This document shows, piece by piece, positions 9,971-17,587 of a DNA stretch of 64,000 bases; position 1 is the first letter of the stretch, and every line of letters starts with the position of its first letter. The notes below the pieces were generated by a model. It had not been told where the DNA came from and did no database searches. It saw nothing but the letters and a program-made list of their open reading frames with translations. The translations under genes were made by a program, and so were the position numbers. Source of the stretch: Nocardioides sp. JS614 (GTDB lineage Bacteria; Actinomycetota; Actinomycetes; Propionibacteriales; Nocardioidaceae); contig NC_008699.1 of NCBI RefSeq assembly GCF_000015265.1, forward strand, positions 2,170,001-2,234,000, read 5' to 3'.

Positions 9971-10330
9971 TCAGGGATGCAGGGCGCGGTGCCGCCCGAC
10001 CACGTGCCGGCGGGCGCCGCCCGGGCTGTGCATCCGGCCCGCGACGTACCGCATCGCGAGCACCACCACGACCGTCGTGAGGACGCTCGCCAGCAGCACC
10101 TCGTCGGTCGACAGCCCGTTGACGTTCGGCTGCAGGTCCTCCTCGGTCGCCCAGCCGACCACGCCCTCGCTGGTGAGCAGGCCGGCGGTGAAGCACACGA
10201 CGGCGTTGATGCCGACCGCCCACAGCCGGCGCGGCCGGCCGTCGCCGACGAGCAGCGCTGCGGCGACGCCGAAGCCGAACGCGATGGCCGCGAGCAGCGC
10301 CACCGCCTGAAGTCCCAGATCCCACTGCAT
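9971..10330 (-). CDS. Small membrane protein, unknown function
   Basis: 119 aa. The ATG at 10330 has GGGAGG about 7 bases upstream. Three hydrophobic segments are visible: VALLAAIAFGFGVAAALLV, LWAVGINAVVCFTAGLL and VLLASVLTTVVVVLAM. A basic tail rich in His and Arg follows (HSPGGARRHVVGRHR). I do not recognise a family. It is 21 bp upstream of the PEP-mutase-like gene and probably cotranscribed with it. Confidence 0.7.
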   Translation of the reverse strand: MQWDLGLQAVALLAAIAFGFGVAAALLVGDGRPRRLWAVGINAVVCFTAGLLTSEGVVGWATEEDLQPNVNGLSTDEVLLASVLTTVVVVLAMRYVAGRMHSPGGARRHVVGRHRALHP

Positions 10331-10461
10331 GGCAGTGCCTCCCTTCCGGGTCTCTCCTCCCAATCTGGCCGCACGCGCACGGCCGCGGTAGAGGAATAGG
10401 GCCCCGCCCGCCGCCGGCCCGGAAGCGGGAATCCGCCGGGTCCGGGGTACGTTGGATCGTC

Positions 10462-10926
10462 GTGAACGACAGCGACCGTGAGACCGATCCCGAGACCCAG
10501 GAGCTGCAGGCGCCGCCCGTCGTCTTCCCGGGCCAGGCCGGCCCGGAGTCGGCGTACCGCACCGCCTTCGACCTGCTCGCCCGGCGGGCGCCGCGGGAGG
10601 CGCTCGAGGTCATCGAGCCGGCGCTGGCCGAGGAGCCCGACAACACCGGGCTGCGCACGCTGCGCGCCTGGGCCTTCCTGATGCGCGCCCAGCTGCAGCG
10701 TGCCGAGGACGAGCTGAACCGCCTGGTCGAGGAGAACCCCGCCGACGACTGGACGCGGCACGCCCTCGGGCGGTGCCTGGAGCGGCAGAGCCGGTACGCC
10801 GAGGCGCTCCCGCACCTGCGCCTGGCCGCGACCATGAGCGGCGACCCCGAGCACGACCTCGCCGTGCTGCGGGTGGAGCGGCGGCTCGCCGAGACCGGCG
10901 AGACGTCGTACGACAAGCTGGTCTGA
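10462..10926 (+). CDS. Tetratricopeptide-repeat protein
   Basis: 154 aa, GTG start. About three TPR-like helical pairs: AFDLLARRAPREALEVIEPALAEEPDN, LRTLRAWAFLMRAQLQRAEDELNRLVEENPAD and TRHALGRCLERQSRYAEALPHLRLAATM. The family acts as a protein-interaction scaffold. The acidic N-terminus (NDSDRETDPETQE) is disordered. It is divergent from the small membrane protein and convergent with map, with a strong hairpin between. Confidence 0.8.
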   Translation: MNDSDRETDPETQELQAPPVVFPGQAGPESAYRTAFDLLARRAPREALEVIEPALAEEPDNTGLRTLRAWAFLMRAQLQRAEDELNRLVEENPADDWTRHALGRCLERQSRYAEALPHLRLAATMSGDPEHDLAVLRVERRLAETGETSYDKLV

Positions 10927-11003
10927 CCGCCGCAGCCGGCCGACGGCTCGACTGTTCGGCCAATACTGGAACTTCTGGCCCGAAGTTTCGGCCCAACAGT
11001 TCC

Positions 11004-11029
11004 GGTTTCCCCGGTTCACCGGGGAAACC
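11004..11029. terminator. Bidirectional hairpin terminator between convergent genes
   Basis: A perfect 11-bp stem, GGTTTCCCCGG / CCGGGGAAACC, with a TTCA loop, lies midway between the TPR gene (ends 10926) and the convergent map gene (ends 11044). There is no long T tract, as is common in actinobacteria. A second weaker inverted repeat (GGAAC...GTTCC) just to the left includes GGCCCGAA/TTCGGCCC. Confidence 0.7.
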
Positions 11030-11043
11030 GCCCCGGCCGTCCC

Positions 11044-11871
11044 TCAGGGCAGCGTCAGCACCTCGGCGCCGGTGGGGGTGACCAGCAGGGTGTGCTCGAA
11101 CTGGGCGCTGCGGCGCCGGTCGCGGGTGAGCACCGTCCAGCCGTCCTCGGCGAGGTCCCACTCGTGGGTGCCCAGGTTGAGCATCGGCTCGATGGTGAAC
11201 GTCATGCCCACCTCGATCACGGTGTCGTACGCCGGGTCGTCGTAGTGCGGCACCACGAGCCCGCTGTGGAACGAGCTGCCGATGCCGTGGCCGGTGAACT
11301 CGCGGACCACGCCGTACCCGAAGCGTGCCGCGTAGGACTCGATCACCCGGCCGATCACGTTGATCCGCCGGCCCGGCCGGACCGCCTTGATGCCGCGGTC
11401 CAACGCCTCGCGGGTGCGCTCGACCAGCAGCCGCGACTCCTCGTCGACGTCCCCGGCGAGGAACGTGGCGTTGGTGTCGCCGTGCACGCCGTCGAGGTAG
11501 GCGGTGACGTCGATGTTGACGATGTCGCCGTCCTCGACCATCCGGTCGTCGGGGATGCCGTGGCAGACGACCTCGTTGACGCTGGCGCACAGCGACTTGG
11601 GGAACCCGCGGTAGCCCAGCGTCGAGGGGTAGGCGCCGTGGTCGCACAGGAACTCGTGGCCGACCCGGTCCAGCTCGTCGGTGGTCACCCCAGGCGCGAC
11701 GTGCGACCCGACCAGGTCGCGGGCCCGGGCGGCCAGCCGGCCGGCGGCCCGCATCCGCTCCACGGTCTCCGCGTCCTTGACCTCGGCGCCGCTGAACGGC
11801 GTGGGCGCGTCCTTGCCGACGTACTCCGGTCGGGGGATCGAGGCGGGCACCGAGCGCAGCGGGGGAGTCAC
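11044..11871 (-). CDS. map: Type I methionine aminopeptidase
   Basis: 275 aa from a GTG at 11871; the frame stays open further upstream but homologous sequence begins at TPPLRSVPASIPRPEYV. It removes the initiator Met from nascent proteins. Metal ligands are visible in IDVTAYLDGVHGDTNATF (two Asp), FTGHGIGSSFH (His), MTFTIEPML (Glu) and AQFEHTLLVT (Glu). The N-terminal extension before AEVKDAETVERMRAAG is typical of actinobacterial MAPs with a PxxP-rich segment. Confidence 0.95.
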   Translation of the reverse strand: MTPPLRSVPASIPRPEYVGKDAPTPFSGAEVKDAETVERMRAAGRLAARARDLVGSHVAPGVTTDELDRVGHEFLCDHGAYPSTLGYRGFPKSLCASVNEVVCHGIPDDRMVEDGDIVNIDVTAYLDGVHGDTNATFLAGDVDEESRLLVERTREALDRGIKAVRPGRRINVIGRVIESYAARFGYGVVREFTGHGIGSSFHSGLVVPHYDDPAYDTVIEVGMTFTIEPMLNLGTHEWDLAEDGWTVLTRDRRRSAQFEHTLLVTPTGAEVLTLP

Positions 11872-11895
11872 CCGACGAGTGTAGTTTTCTACGGC

Positions 11896-12081
11896 ATGAG
11901 CGAGTTCTGGTACTGCGTGCGGCACCACCGCGTCGAGGACGAGTCGGACCTGTGCCCGCCGATCGACCGCCTCGGCCCCTACCCCACCCGCGCCGAGGCC
12001 GAGCGTGCGCTCGAGACCGCCGAGGAGCGCAACGAGGAGTGGGACAACGACCCCGCCTGGAACGACGACGTTGACGAGTAG
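11896..12081 (+). CDS. Small conserved actinobacterial protein
   Basis: 61 aa. It begins SEFWYCVRHHRVE and contains RLGPYPTRAEAERALETAEERNEEWDNDPAWNDD. This pattern (FWYC, then LGPY, then WDNDP.W) recurs in a small, uncharacterised family present in many actinobacteria. It is acidic and soluble, divergent from map with a 24-bp gap. The next gene overlaps its end by 11 bp. Confidence 0.8.
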   Translation: MSEFWYCVRHHRVEDESDLCPPIDRLGPYPTRAEAERALETAEERNEEWDNDPAWNDDVDE

Positions 12082-12349
12082 GCCCCGCGGTCGCGCCGAC
12101 GTCTCCCCGTGGCCGTTCGTCGGCATGGCGGGGATGGCCTGCGCGTTCTTCCTGTACGCCGCGAGCGGGCTGCTCGCCCCCTGGTGGGCGGTGGTCGGGC
12201 TGCTGGTGGTCTGGGTGCTGCTGCTCGTCGTCGCGCTGGCCTGGTGGTCGCTGCACCCGCGCTGGGTGCCCGGGCTGGCGGTGGCCGCGGTGGTGTTCTG
12301 GTTCGCGGTGGTCACCGCGGGCGGGACGTTCCTGGACTGGAACGCCTGA
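12071..12349 (+). CDS. Small membrane protein
   Basis: 92 aa if the TTG at 12071 is the start, which overlaps the previous gene's stop by 11 bp; no better start precedes the first membrane segment. Three hydrophobic stretches: FVGMAGMACAFFLYAASGLL, WWAVVGLLVVWVLLLVVALAWW and LAVAAVVFWFAVVTAGGTFL. No family recognised. It is probably cotranscribed with the preceding small gene and ends 3 bp before a convergent gene. Confidence 0.65.
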   Translation: MTSRPRGRADVSPWPFVGMAGMACAFFLYAASGLLAPWWAVVGLLVVWVLLLVVALAWWSLHPRWVPGLAVAAVVFWFAVVTAGGTFLDWNA

Positions 12350-12352
12350 CGA

Positions 12353-13210
12353 TCAGCTCAGCCGGACGTGCACGCTGACGATCGGGTGGTCCGAGGTCGC
12401 CTGCACCAGCGCGGACCGGTTGATCCGCGGCCGCTCGAGGGCGGCGTACTTGTTGGCGAAGATCCAGTCCACGCCCGAGGCGGGCGGGTTGCAGGACCCG
12501 TCCTTCGGGTTGGCGCCGCCGAGGAACGAGCGCATCACCTGGTTGCGGGTGAACGGGCAGAAGAACGCCGCCCGGTCGTTCATGTCGCCGGTCATGAACA
12601 CCGGCACGTTCAGGTTGCGGGTGAGCTTGCGCGTGGTGTTGCGCTCGATCCGGGTCGCCTCCCTGCGCCACTGGGTCGCGTTGCCGCGGGTGTCGGCAGC
12701 GTGGTGGGTGTTCATCACGTAGACCATCCGGTCGCTGGCCAGCGAGCGCAGCCCGACCACCGGCATGTACCGGGTGTTGCCGTGGAAGTAGGGCACCGCC
12801 ACGGACCAGCCCTCGACGAACGCGAACCGGTCGGTGCGCCAGGCGATCGAGTTGTCCGTGTCCCACTCCGCGCCGGCGTAGACGGCCCACTTGTCGCCCA
12901 CGCGGGCCAGGAACCGGTCGTGCTGGGAACGCTGGAACTCCTGGAAGCCGACGATCGCGGCGTGGGTACGGCGGAGCACCTTGATCGCCCGGTCGAGCCG
13001 GACGTCGGAGCGGTCGAAGCCCGGTCGGCCGCGGCGGCCGTCGGTGTGGTCGGCGCCCAGCACGTTGAACGAGGCGATCACGAAGTCGTCCTGCGGGACG
13101 GCCGCGGCCGCCGGCCCGACCGGCCCGACGAGGACGGCGCCGGTGGCCGCGAGGGGCAGGGCGAGGGCCAGGGACAGCGAGCAGAGGGCAGAGCGAAGCA
13201 CCGAGATCAC
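12353..13210 (-). CDS. Secreted endonuclease/exonuclease/phosphatase family protein
   Basis: 285 aa. Signal peptide (SLALALPLAATGAVLVG, cleavage near PAAAA). The fold motifs are FVIASFNVLG (Asn), IVGFQEFQ (metal-binding Glu), NTHHA, VFMTGDMND (Asp/Asn pair) and TSDHPIVSV (catalytic His). A secreted metal-dependent phosphodiesterase or DNase-like enzyme is likely; the substrate is not visible. It is separated from the CBS protein gene by 43 bp. Confidence 0.85.
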   Translation of the reverse strand: MISVLRSALCSLSLALALPLAATGAVLVGPVGPAAAAVPQDDFVIASFNVLGADHTDGRRGRPGFDRSDVRLDRAIKVLRRTHAAIVGFQEFQRSQHDRFLARVGDKWAVYAGAEWDTDNSIAWRTDRFAFVEGWSVAVPYFHGNTRYMPVVGLRSLASDRMVYVMNTHHAADTRGNATQWRREATRIERNTTRKLTRNLNVPVFMTGDMNDRAAFFCPFTRNQVMRSFLGGANPKDGSCNPPASGVDWIFANKYAALERPRINRSALVQATSDHPIVSVHVRLS

Positions 13211-13253
13211 GAGAGGTCACATCGGCCGGGCTGCCGGCCGACTTGAGAGTTCC

Positions 13254-14510
13254 TCAGGACTCGCGCGGGCGCACCCGCAGCCGGGTGATCCGGTGCTTGT
13301 CGACGGTCGCGACCTCGATCTCGTGCTCGCCCACGGCCACCACGTCCCCGGCCACGGCGAGCCGGCCGAGCCGGTGCACGACGTACCCGGCGGCGGTCTC
13401 GTAGGGGCCGTCCTCGAGCTCGACGCCGGTGCGCTCGCCGAACTCCTCGATGGTCAGCCCCGCGTCCACCTCGCCGGCCGCCACGCTCGCCCGCTCGTCG
13501 TACTCGTCGTGGATGTCGCCGACCAGCTCCTCGACCAGGTCCTCGAGGGTGACGATGCCGTCGGTGCCGCCGTACTCGTCGACGACGACGGCGATGTGGC
13601 TGCCCTCGGCCCGCATCCGGGAGAGCGAGGGGAGCACCCGGTTGGTGGCGGGCAGGTGCAGGATCTTGCGGGTGATCGAGCGCACCCGCTTGCGGGGGTC
13701 GGCGCCCAGCAGGTCGCGCACGTGCAGGAAGCCGCGGATGTCGTCGTGGCCGGTGCCGGTGACGGGGTAGCGGGAGTACGGGCTGGTCAGCGCGATGGCG
13801 ATCGCGTCGGCGACCGTGGCGTCGCCGGCCAGGAACGTCACGTCGCCGCGGGGCCGCATCACCTCGCTCAGGGACCGGTCGCCGGCGTCGAAGACGTCGG
13901 CGAGGATCCGCCGCTCGTCCTCGGCGAGGCCCTCGTGCTGGTCGACCAGGTAGCGCAGCTCCTCGTCGCTGAGATCCTCGGCGGCCGCGCCGGGGTCGCC
14001 GCCGAAGAGGCGGACCACCGCGTTGGTGGAGACCGAGAGCAGCCACACCACCGGGCGCATGAGGGTCGCGAACCGGTCCAGCGGCGCGCCGACGAGGTAG
14101 GACACGCCGGCCGCGCGCTGGAGGGCGAGCCGCTTGGGGACCAGCTCGCTGAACACCAGGGAGAGGTAGGCGATGAACAGTGTCAGCAGCACCAGCGCGG
14201 CGGTGTCGGCCGCGTCCGCGCCGAGCCCGGCGTGCTCGAGCACCGGCGCGAAGTCGGGCGCGAGGGTGGAGGCGCCGTACGCCGCGGAGAAGAAGCCGGC
14301 CAGCGTGACGCCGATCTGGACCGCGGCGAGGAACCGGTTCGGGTCGCGGGCCACGGAGGCCACCCTGGCGCCGCGCGCGCCGCGCGAGGCGAGCGTGTTG
14401 ATCTGGCCCTCGCGCAGCGAGACCAGCGCGATCTCGGTGCCGGCGAACACCCCGCCGACCAGGATGAACAACAGGACCAGGGCGAGGTTGATCAGGGTCT
14501 GGGTGTCCAC
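13254..14510 (-). CDS. CNNM/CBS-domain membrane protein (hemolysin C / CorC family)
   Basis: 418 aa. N-terminal CNNM (DUF21) transmembrane domain (LALVLLFILVGGVFAGTEIALVSLREG, then VQIGVTLAGFFSAAYGAST), two CBS repeats at about residues 200-320 (VMRPRGDVTFLAG; VRSITRKILHLPATNRV, VVVDEYGGTDGIVTLEDLVEELVG) and a C-terminal CorC_HlyC domain. Related proteins transport or sense Mg2+/Co2+. Called hemolysin only by tradition. It may be in one unit with the sugar dehydrogenase gene 21 bp upstream. Confidence 0.9.
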   Translation of the reverse strand: MDTQTLINLALVLLFILVGGVFAGTEIALVSLREGQINTLASRGARGARVASVARDPNRFLAAVQIGVTLAGFFSAAYGASTLAPDFAPVLEHAGLGADAADTAALVLLTLFIAYLSLVFSELVPKRLALQRAAGVSYLVGAPLDRFATLMRPVVWLLSVSTNAVVRLFGGDPGAAAEDLSDEELRYLVDQHEGLAEDERRILADVFDAGDRSLSEVMRPRGDVTFLAGDATVADAIAIALTSPYSRYPVTGTGHDDIRGFLHVRDLLGADPRKRVRSITRKILHLPATNRVLPSLSRMRAEGSHIAVVVDEYGGTDGIVTLEDLVEELVGDIHDEYDERASVAAGEVDAGLTIEEFGERTGVELEDGPYETAAGYVVHRLGRLAVAGDVVAVGEHEIEVATVDKHRITRLRVRPRES

Positions 14511-14531
14511 CGGGGTGTCGTCACCGCTCTC

Positions 14532-15695
14532 TCATCGTGTGGGTCTGACAACGAGGATCGCGTCGTTCCCGTTCCCGTTGTCGGTGGTGACGTAGGCGAC
14601 CGAGCCGGGGCCGTCGACCACCGTGCGGATCCGGCCGTGCTGACGCAGCGCCGCCGGCACCCGCACCCTCTGCAGCCTGCCGGATGCGGAGAGCTGGAGG
14701 AACAGCACCCTCTCCGCCTTGAGCGCGGCGACCGCGAAGCTGCCGTCCAGGGCGCCCCATCGCTTGCCGTAGACGAAGCCGCCGCCGGAGGTGGCCAGCG
14801 TCGGGTCGCCCGAGCGCCATACGGCGGCGCGCTGGCGGCCCGGCAGCGACTGGTCGGTCATCGGCACCGACTCGTCGTAGCCCGGGACCGGGTTCCAGCC
14901 GTAGTCGCCGCCCTTGCGCAGCCGGTTGACCTCGTCGTCGCGGTAGCTGCCCTGCTCGACCGACCACAGGGTGCCGTCGCGGCGCCGGTCGAGGCCCTGG
15001 ACGTTGCGGTGGCCGTAGGTGTGCACGTAGCGCTTGTTGTGGTTCTTCGACCCGGCGAACGGGTTGCTCCCGCAGGGCTTGCCGGTCGCGGCGAGCAGGC
15101 ACAGCGTCTTGCCGCCCAGCGACTTCTTGTTCTCCGGCGTGCTGCCGGTCGCGGCGTCCCCGGTGCCGGCGTACAGCCGCTTGCCGACCGCCAGCAGCCG
15201 GCAACCCCCGTGCCGTCCGCTGGTGGCGGGCAGTCCGCCGAGCAGCCGCTTGCTCCCCGAGATCGAGACCAGGTCGTCGCGCAGCGTCCAGCGGATGATG
15301 CGCACGTCGTGCCCGCCACCGGCGGTGAAGCCGCCCTGGCAGGTGTAGAACGTGCGGTTGCTCGCGAACGACGGGTCGACCTCGAGCCCCATCAGCCCGG
15401 TCTCGCCGGAGACCCACACCGAGTCGCTCGGGAAGCCCTGCACCAGCCGGGTCCGGCTGCCGTCCCAGATCGAGACGGTGGCCCGGTCGCGCTGGGTGAA
15501 GATCAGCCGGCCGTCGCCGATCGGCCGGACGTCCCAGGGGTGGTCGAGGCCGGTGACCAGCCGGGTGACCCTCAGTGCCGGAACCTGCGTCGTCGCGGCG
15601 GCGGTGTCGGTGGCGGGGGCATGGGCGTCGGCCGGCGTGGCGGTCGTGAGCGTCAGGCCGAGCATCGCGGTCAGTCCGAGAACGAGCATGCGCAT
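14532..15695 (-). CDS. Secreted PQQ-dependent sugar dehydrogenase-like protein
   Basis: 387 aa with the Met at 15695 (MRMLVLGLTAMLGLTLTTATPADA), which gives a clean signal peptide; an earlier in-frame Met exists. Beta-propeller motifs of the glucose/sorbosone dehydrogenase family: LDHPWDVRPIGDGRLIFTQR, GETGLMGLEVDPSF, GHRNVQGLDRRRDGTLWSVEQG and NRLRKGGDYGWN. The family oxidises sugars using PQQ in the cell envelope. No PQQ biosynthesis gene is in view, so the cofactor must come from elsewhere. Confidence 0.88.
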   Translation of the reverse strand: MRMLVLGLTAMLGLTLTTATPADAHAPATDTAAATTQVPALRVTRLVTGLDHPWDVRPIGDGRLIFTQRDRATVSIWDGSRTRLVQGFPSDSVWVSGETGLMGLEVDPSFASNRTFYTCQGGFTAGGGHDVRIIRWTLRDDLVSISGSKRLLGGLPATSGRHGGCRLLAVGKRLYAGTGDAATGSTPENKKSLGGKTLCLLAATGKPCGSNPFAGSKNHNKRYVHTYGHRNVQGLDRRRDGTLWSVEQGSYRDDEVNRLRKGGDYGWNPVPGYDESVPMTDQSLPGRQRAAVWRSGDPTLATSGGGFVYGKRWGALDGSFAVAALKAERVLFLQLSASGRLQRVRVPAALRQHGRIRTVVDGPGSVAYVTTDNGNGNDAILVVRPTR

Positions 15696-15753
15696 GCGCC
15701 CACCCTTCCCGGTCGGCGCCCCGATCACCACCTGTCGACGGGTCCGGGCGGGG

Positions 15754-16641
15754 TCAGAAGGTGTGCTCGGGGCCGGGGAAGGTGCCGGCCTTGACGTCGG
15801 CGGCGTAGTCGCGGGCGGCCTGGAGGAGTACGCCGTGCAGGTCGGCGTACTGCTTGACGAAGCGCGGCATCCGGCCGGTGCGCAGGCCGAAGGCGTCCTG
15901 CCAGACCAGCACCTGCCCGTCGCAGTCGAGCCCGGCGCCGATCCCGATCGTGGGGATCGACACCGACTTGGTCACCTCCGCGGCGACGTCGCCGGGGACC
16001 ATCTCCATCACGACGGCGAAGGCACCGGCCTGCTCCATCGCCACCGCCTCCGCGACGACCCGGGCCGCCGCCTCGCCGCGGCCCTGGACCCGGTAGCCAC
16101 CCAGGTTGTGCTCGGACTGGGGGGTGAAGCCGATGTGGGCCATCACCGGGATGCCGCCCTCGGTGAGCTTGCGGACCTGGGGGGCCATCTCGATCCCGCC
16201 CTCGAGCTTGACCGCGTGCGCGTTCGCCTCCTTCATGAACCGCACGGCGGTCAGGTAGGCCTGCTCCGGGGAGGCCTGGTAGGAGCCGAACGGCAGGTCG
16301 GCGACCACCAGTGCCCGGCGTACCGACCGGCTGACGGCCCGCGCCAGCGGGATCAGCTCGTCGACGGTCACCGGCAGCGACGTCTCGTTCGCGAACACGT
16401 TGTTCGACGCGCTGTCGCCGACCAGCAGCACCTCGATGCCGGCCTCGTCGAAGGTCTGCGCGGCGTACTGCTCGTAGGCGGTGAGCATCGCGAACTTCTC
16501 GCCGCGCTGCTTCATCTCGCGCAGGTGGTGGGTGCGGATCCGCTTGATCGGTGCGGGTGCGTCCGGCGCGCTCTCCGCACGGGCCGGACCGGTGCCGTAC
16601 GGCGCCGTCTCCTCGGGGCTCATGGCTCTCCCTGACGTCAT
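15754..16641 (-). CDS. panB: 3-methyl-2-oxobutanoate hydroxymethyltransferase
   Basis: 295 aa from 16641; the Met at 16623 (MSPEETAPYG) also has a good purine-rich signal. First committed step of pantothenate synthesis (5,10-methylene-THF plus ketoisovalerate). Conserved blocks: MLTAYEQYAAQTFDEAGIEVLLVGDSASN (metal-binding Asp), VVADLPFGSY, VKLEGG, PVMAHIGFTPQS, VMEMVPGDVAAEVT, TIGIGAG and CDGQVLVWQD. The N-terminal 35 residues are a variable extension. Standalone here. Confidence 0.95.
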   Translation of the reverse strand: MTSGRAMSPEETAPYGTGPARAESAPDAPAPIKRIRTHHLREMKQRGEKFAMLTAYEQYAAQTFDEAGIEVLLVGDSASNNVFANETSLPVTVDELIPLARAVSRSVRRALVVADLPFGSYQASPEQAYLTAVRFMKEANAHAVKLEGGIEMAPQVRKLTEGGIPVMAHIGFTPQSEHNLGGYRVQGRGEAAARVVAEAVAMEQAGAFAVVMEMVPGDVAAEVTKSVSIPTIGIGAGLDCDGQVLVWQDAFGLRTGRMPRFVKQYADLHGVLLQAARDYAADVKAGTFPGPEHTF

Positions 16642-16798
16642 CTCGCAGCTCCCTGGTGGAGTCCACGGACCGTTCGTCAGGCTAGCCCGGTACCGGCGGG
16701 TTCACGCCTGTGTCGATGGTCACCCAGGATCACTCAGGGGGTCGCGCCGCGGGTCCCGACCCCCTGTCCGCCACGAACTCATCGGCCTACAGTCAGCC

Positions 16799-17548
16799 AT
16801 GGCCTTCGACGTCGCGGCGGACGCATACGGGCGCTTCATGGGGCGGTACTCCGAGCCGCTCGCCGACCAGCTCGTCGAGCTCGCGGGAGTACGACGAGGG
16901 CAGCGGGCCGTGGACGTCGGCTGCGGGCCGGGTGTGCTGACCAGCCGCCTCGTCGAGCGGTTGGGCGCGGAGCAGGTCCGGGCCGTCGACCCGTCGCCGC
17001 CGTTCGTGGCCGCGGCCCGCGCGCGCTGCCCCGGGGTCGACGTCCGGCCGGGCACCGCCGAGCAGCTCCCGTTCGCCGACGACTCCGCCGACGTGGTGCT
17101 CGCCAACCTGGTTGTGCACTTCATGTCCGACCCGGTCGGTGGGCTCCGCGAGATGGGCCGCGTCGGTGGCCTGGTCGGCGCCACCGTCTGGAACCACGCC
17201 ACGACCGCCGGACCCCTGTCGACGTTCTGGCAGGCAGTGAAGGACCTGGACCCGGACGCCGCCGACGAGGCCTCGCTGCCCGGCACCGGCGAGGGTGCGC
17301 TCGGGGAGCTGGCCCGCGGCGCCGGCCTGCGCGACCTGGTCGAGACCACCATCACCGTCACCGTGCCGTTCTCCTCCTTCGCGGAGTGGTGGGAGCCCTA
17401 CACGCTGGGCGTCGGACCGGCCGGCGACCACGTGCGCCGGCTCGACGACGAGGCCCGGGACGCGCTTCGCGACCACTGCGCCGAGCTGCTCCCCGACGGC
17501 GCCTTCACGGTCGACGCGACGGCTTGGACGGTCCTCGGGCGCGCCTGA
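16799..17548 (+). CDS. Class I SAM-dependent methyltransferase
   Basis: 249 aa from the ATG at 16799. Motif I VDVGCGPGVLTSRL, acidic motif II VRAVDPSPPFV, motif III TAEQLPFADDSADVVLANLVVHFMSD. The C-terminal half has VPFSSFAEWWEPYTLG, like the small-molecule methyltransferases annotated Methyltransf_11. The substrate is unknown. It is divergent from panB and 39 bp upstream of nadE. Confidence 0.85.
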   Translation: MAFDVAADAYGRFMGRYSEPLADQLVELAGVRRGQRAVDVGCGPGVLTSRLVERLGAEQVRAVDPSPPFVAAARARCPGVDVRPGTAEQLPFADDSADVVLANLVVHFMSDPVGGLREMGRVGGLVGATVWNHATTAGPLSTFWQAVKDLDPDAADEASLPGTGEGALGELARGAGLRDLVETTITVTVPFSSFAEWWEPYTLGVGPAGDHVRRLDDEARDALRDHCAELLPDGAFTVDATAWTVLGRA

Positions 17549-17587
17549 CCCACGAATGCGGGGGCGCCGCGTGGGAAACTCCGGAGC

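Noticed and set aside
12891..15794. 967-codon open frame on the plus strand
   Set aside because: Antisense to the CNNM/CBS and sugar dehydrogenase genes; Val/Gly/Arg/His-rich composition typical of shadow frames in high-GC DNA, with no domain motifs.
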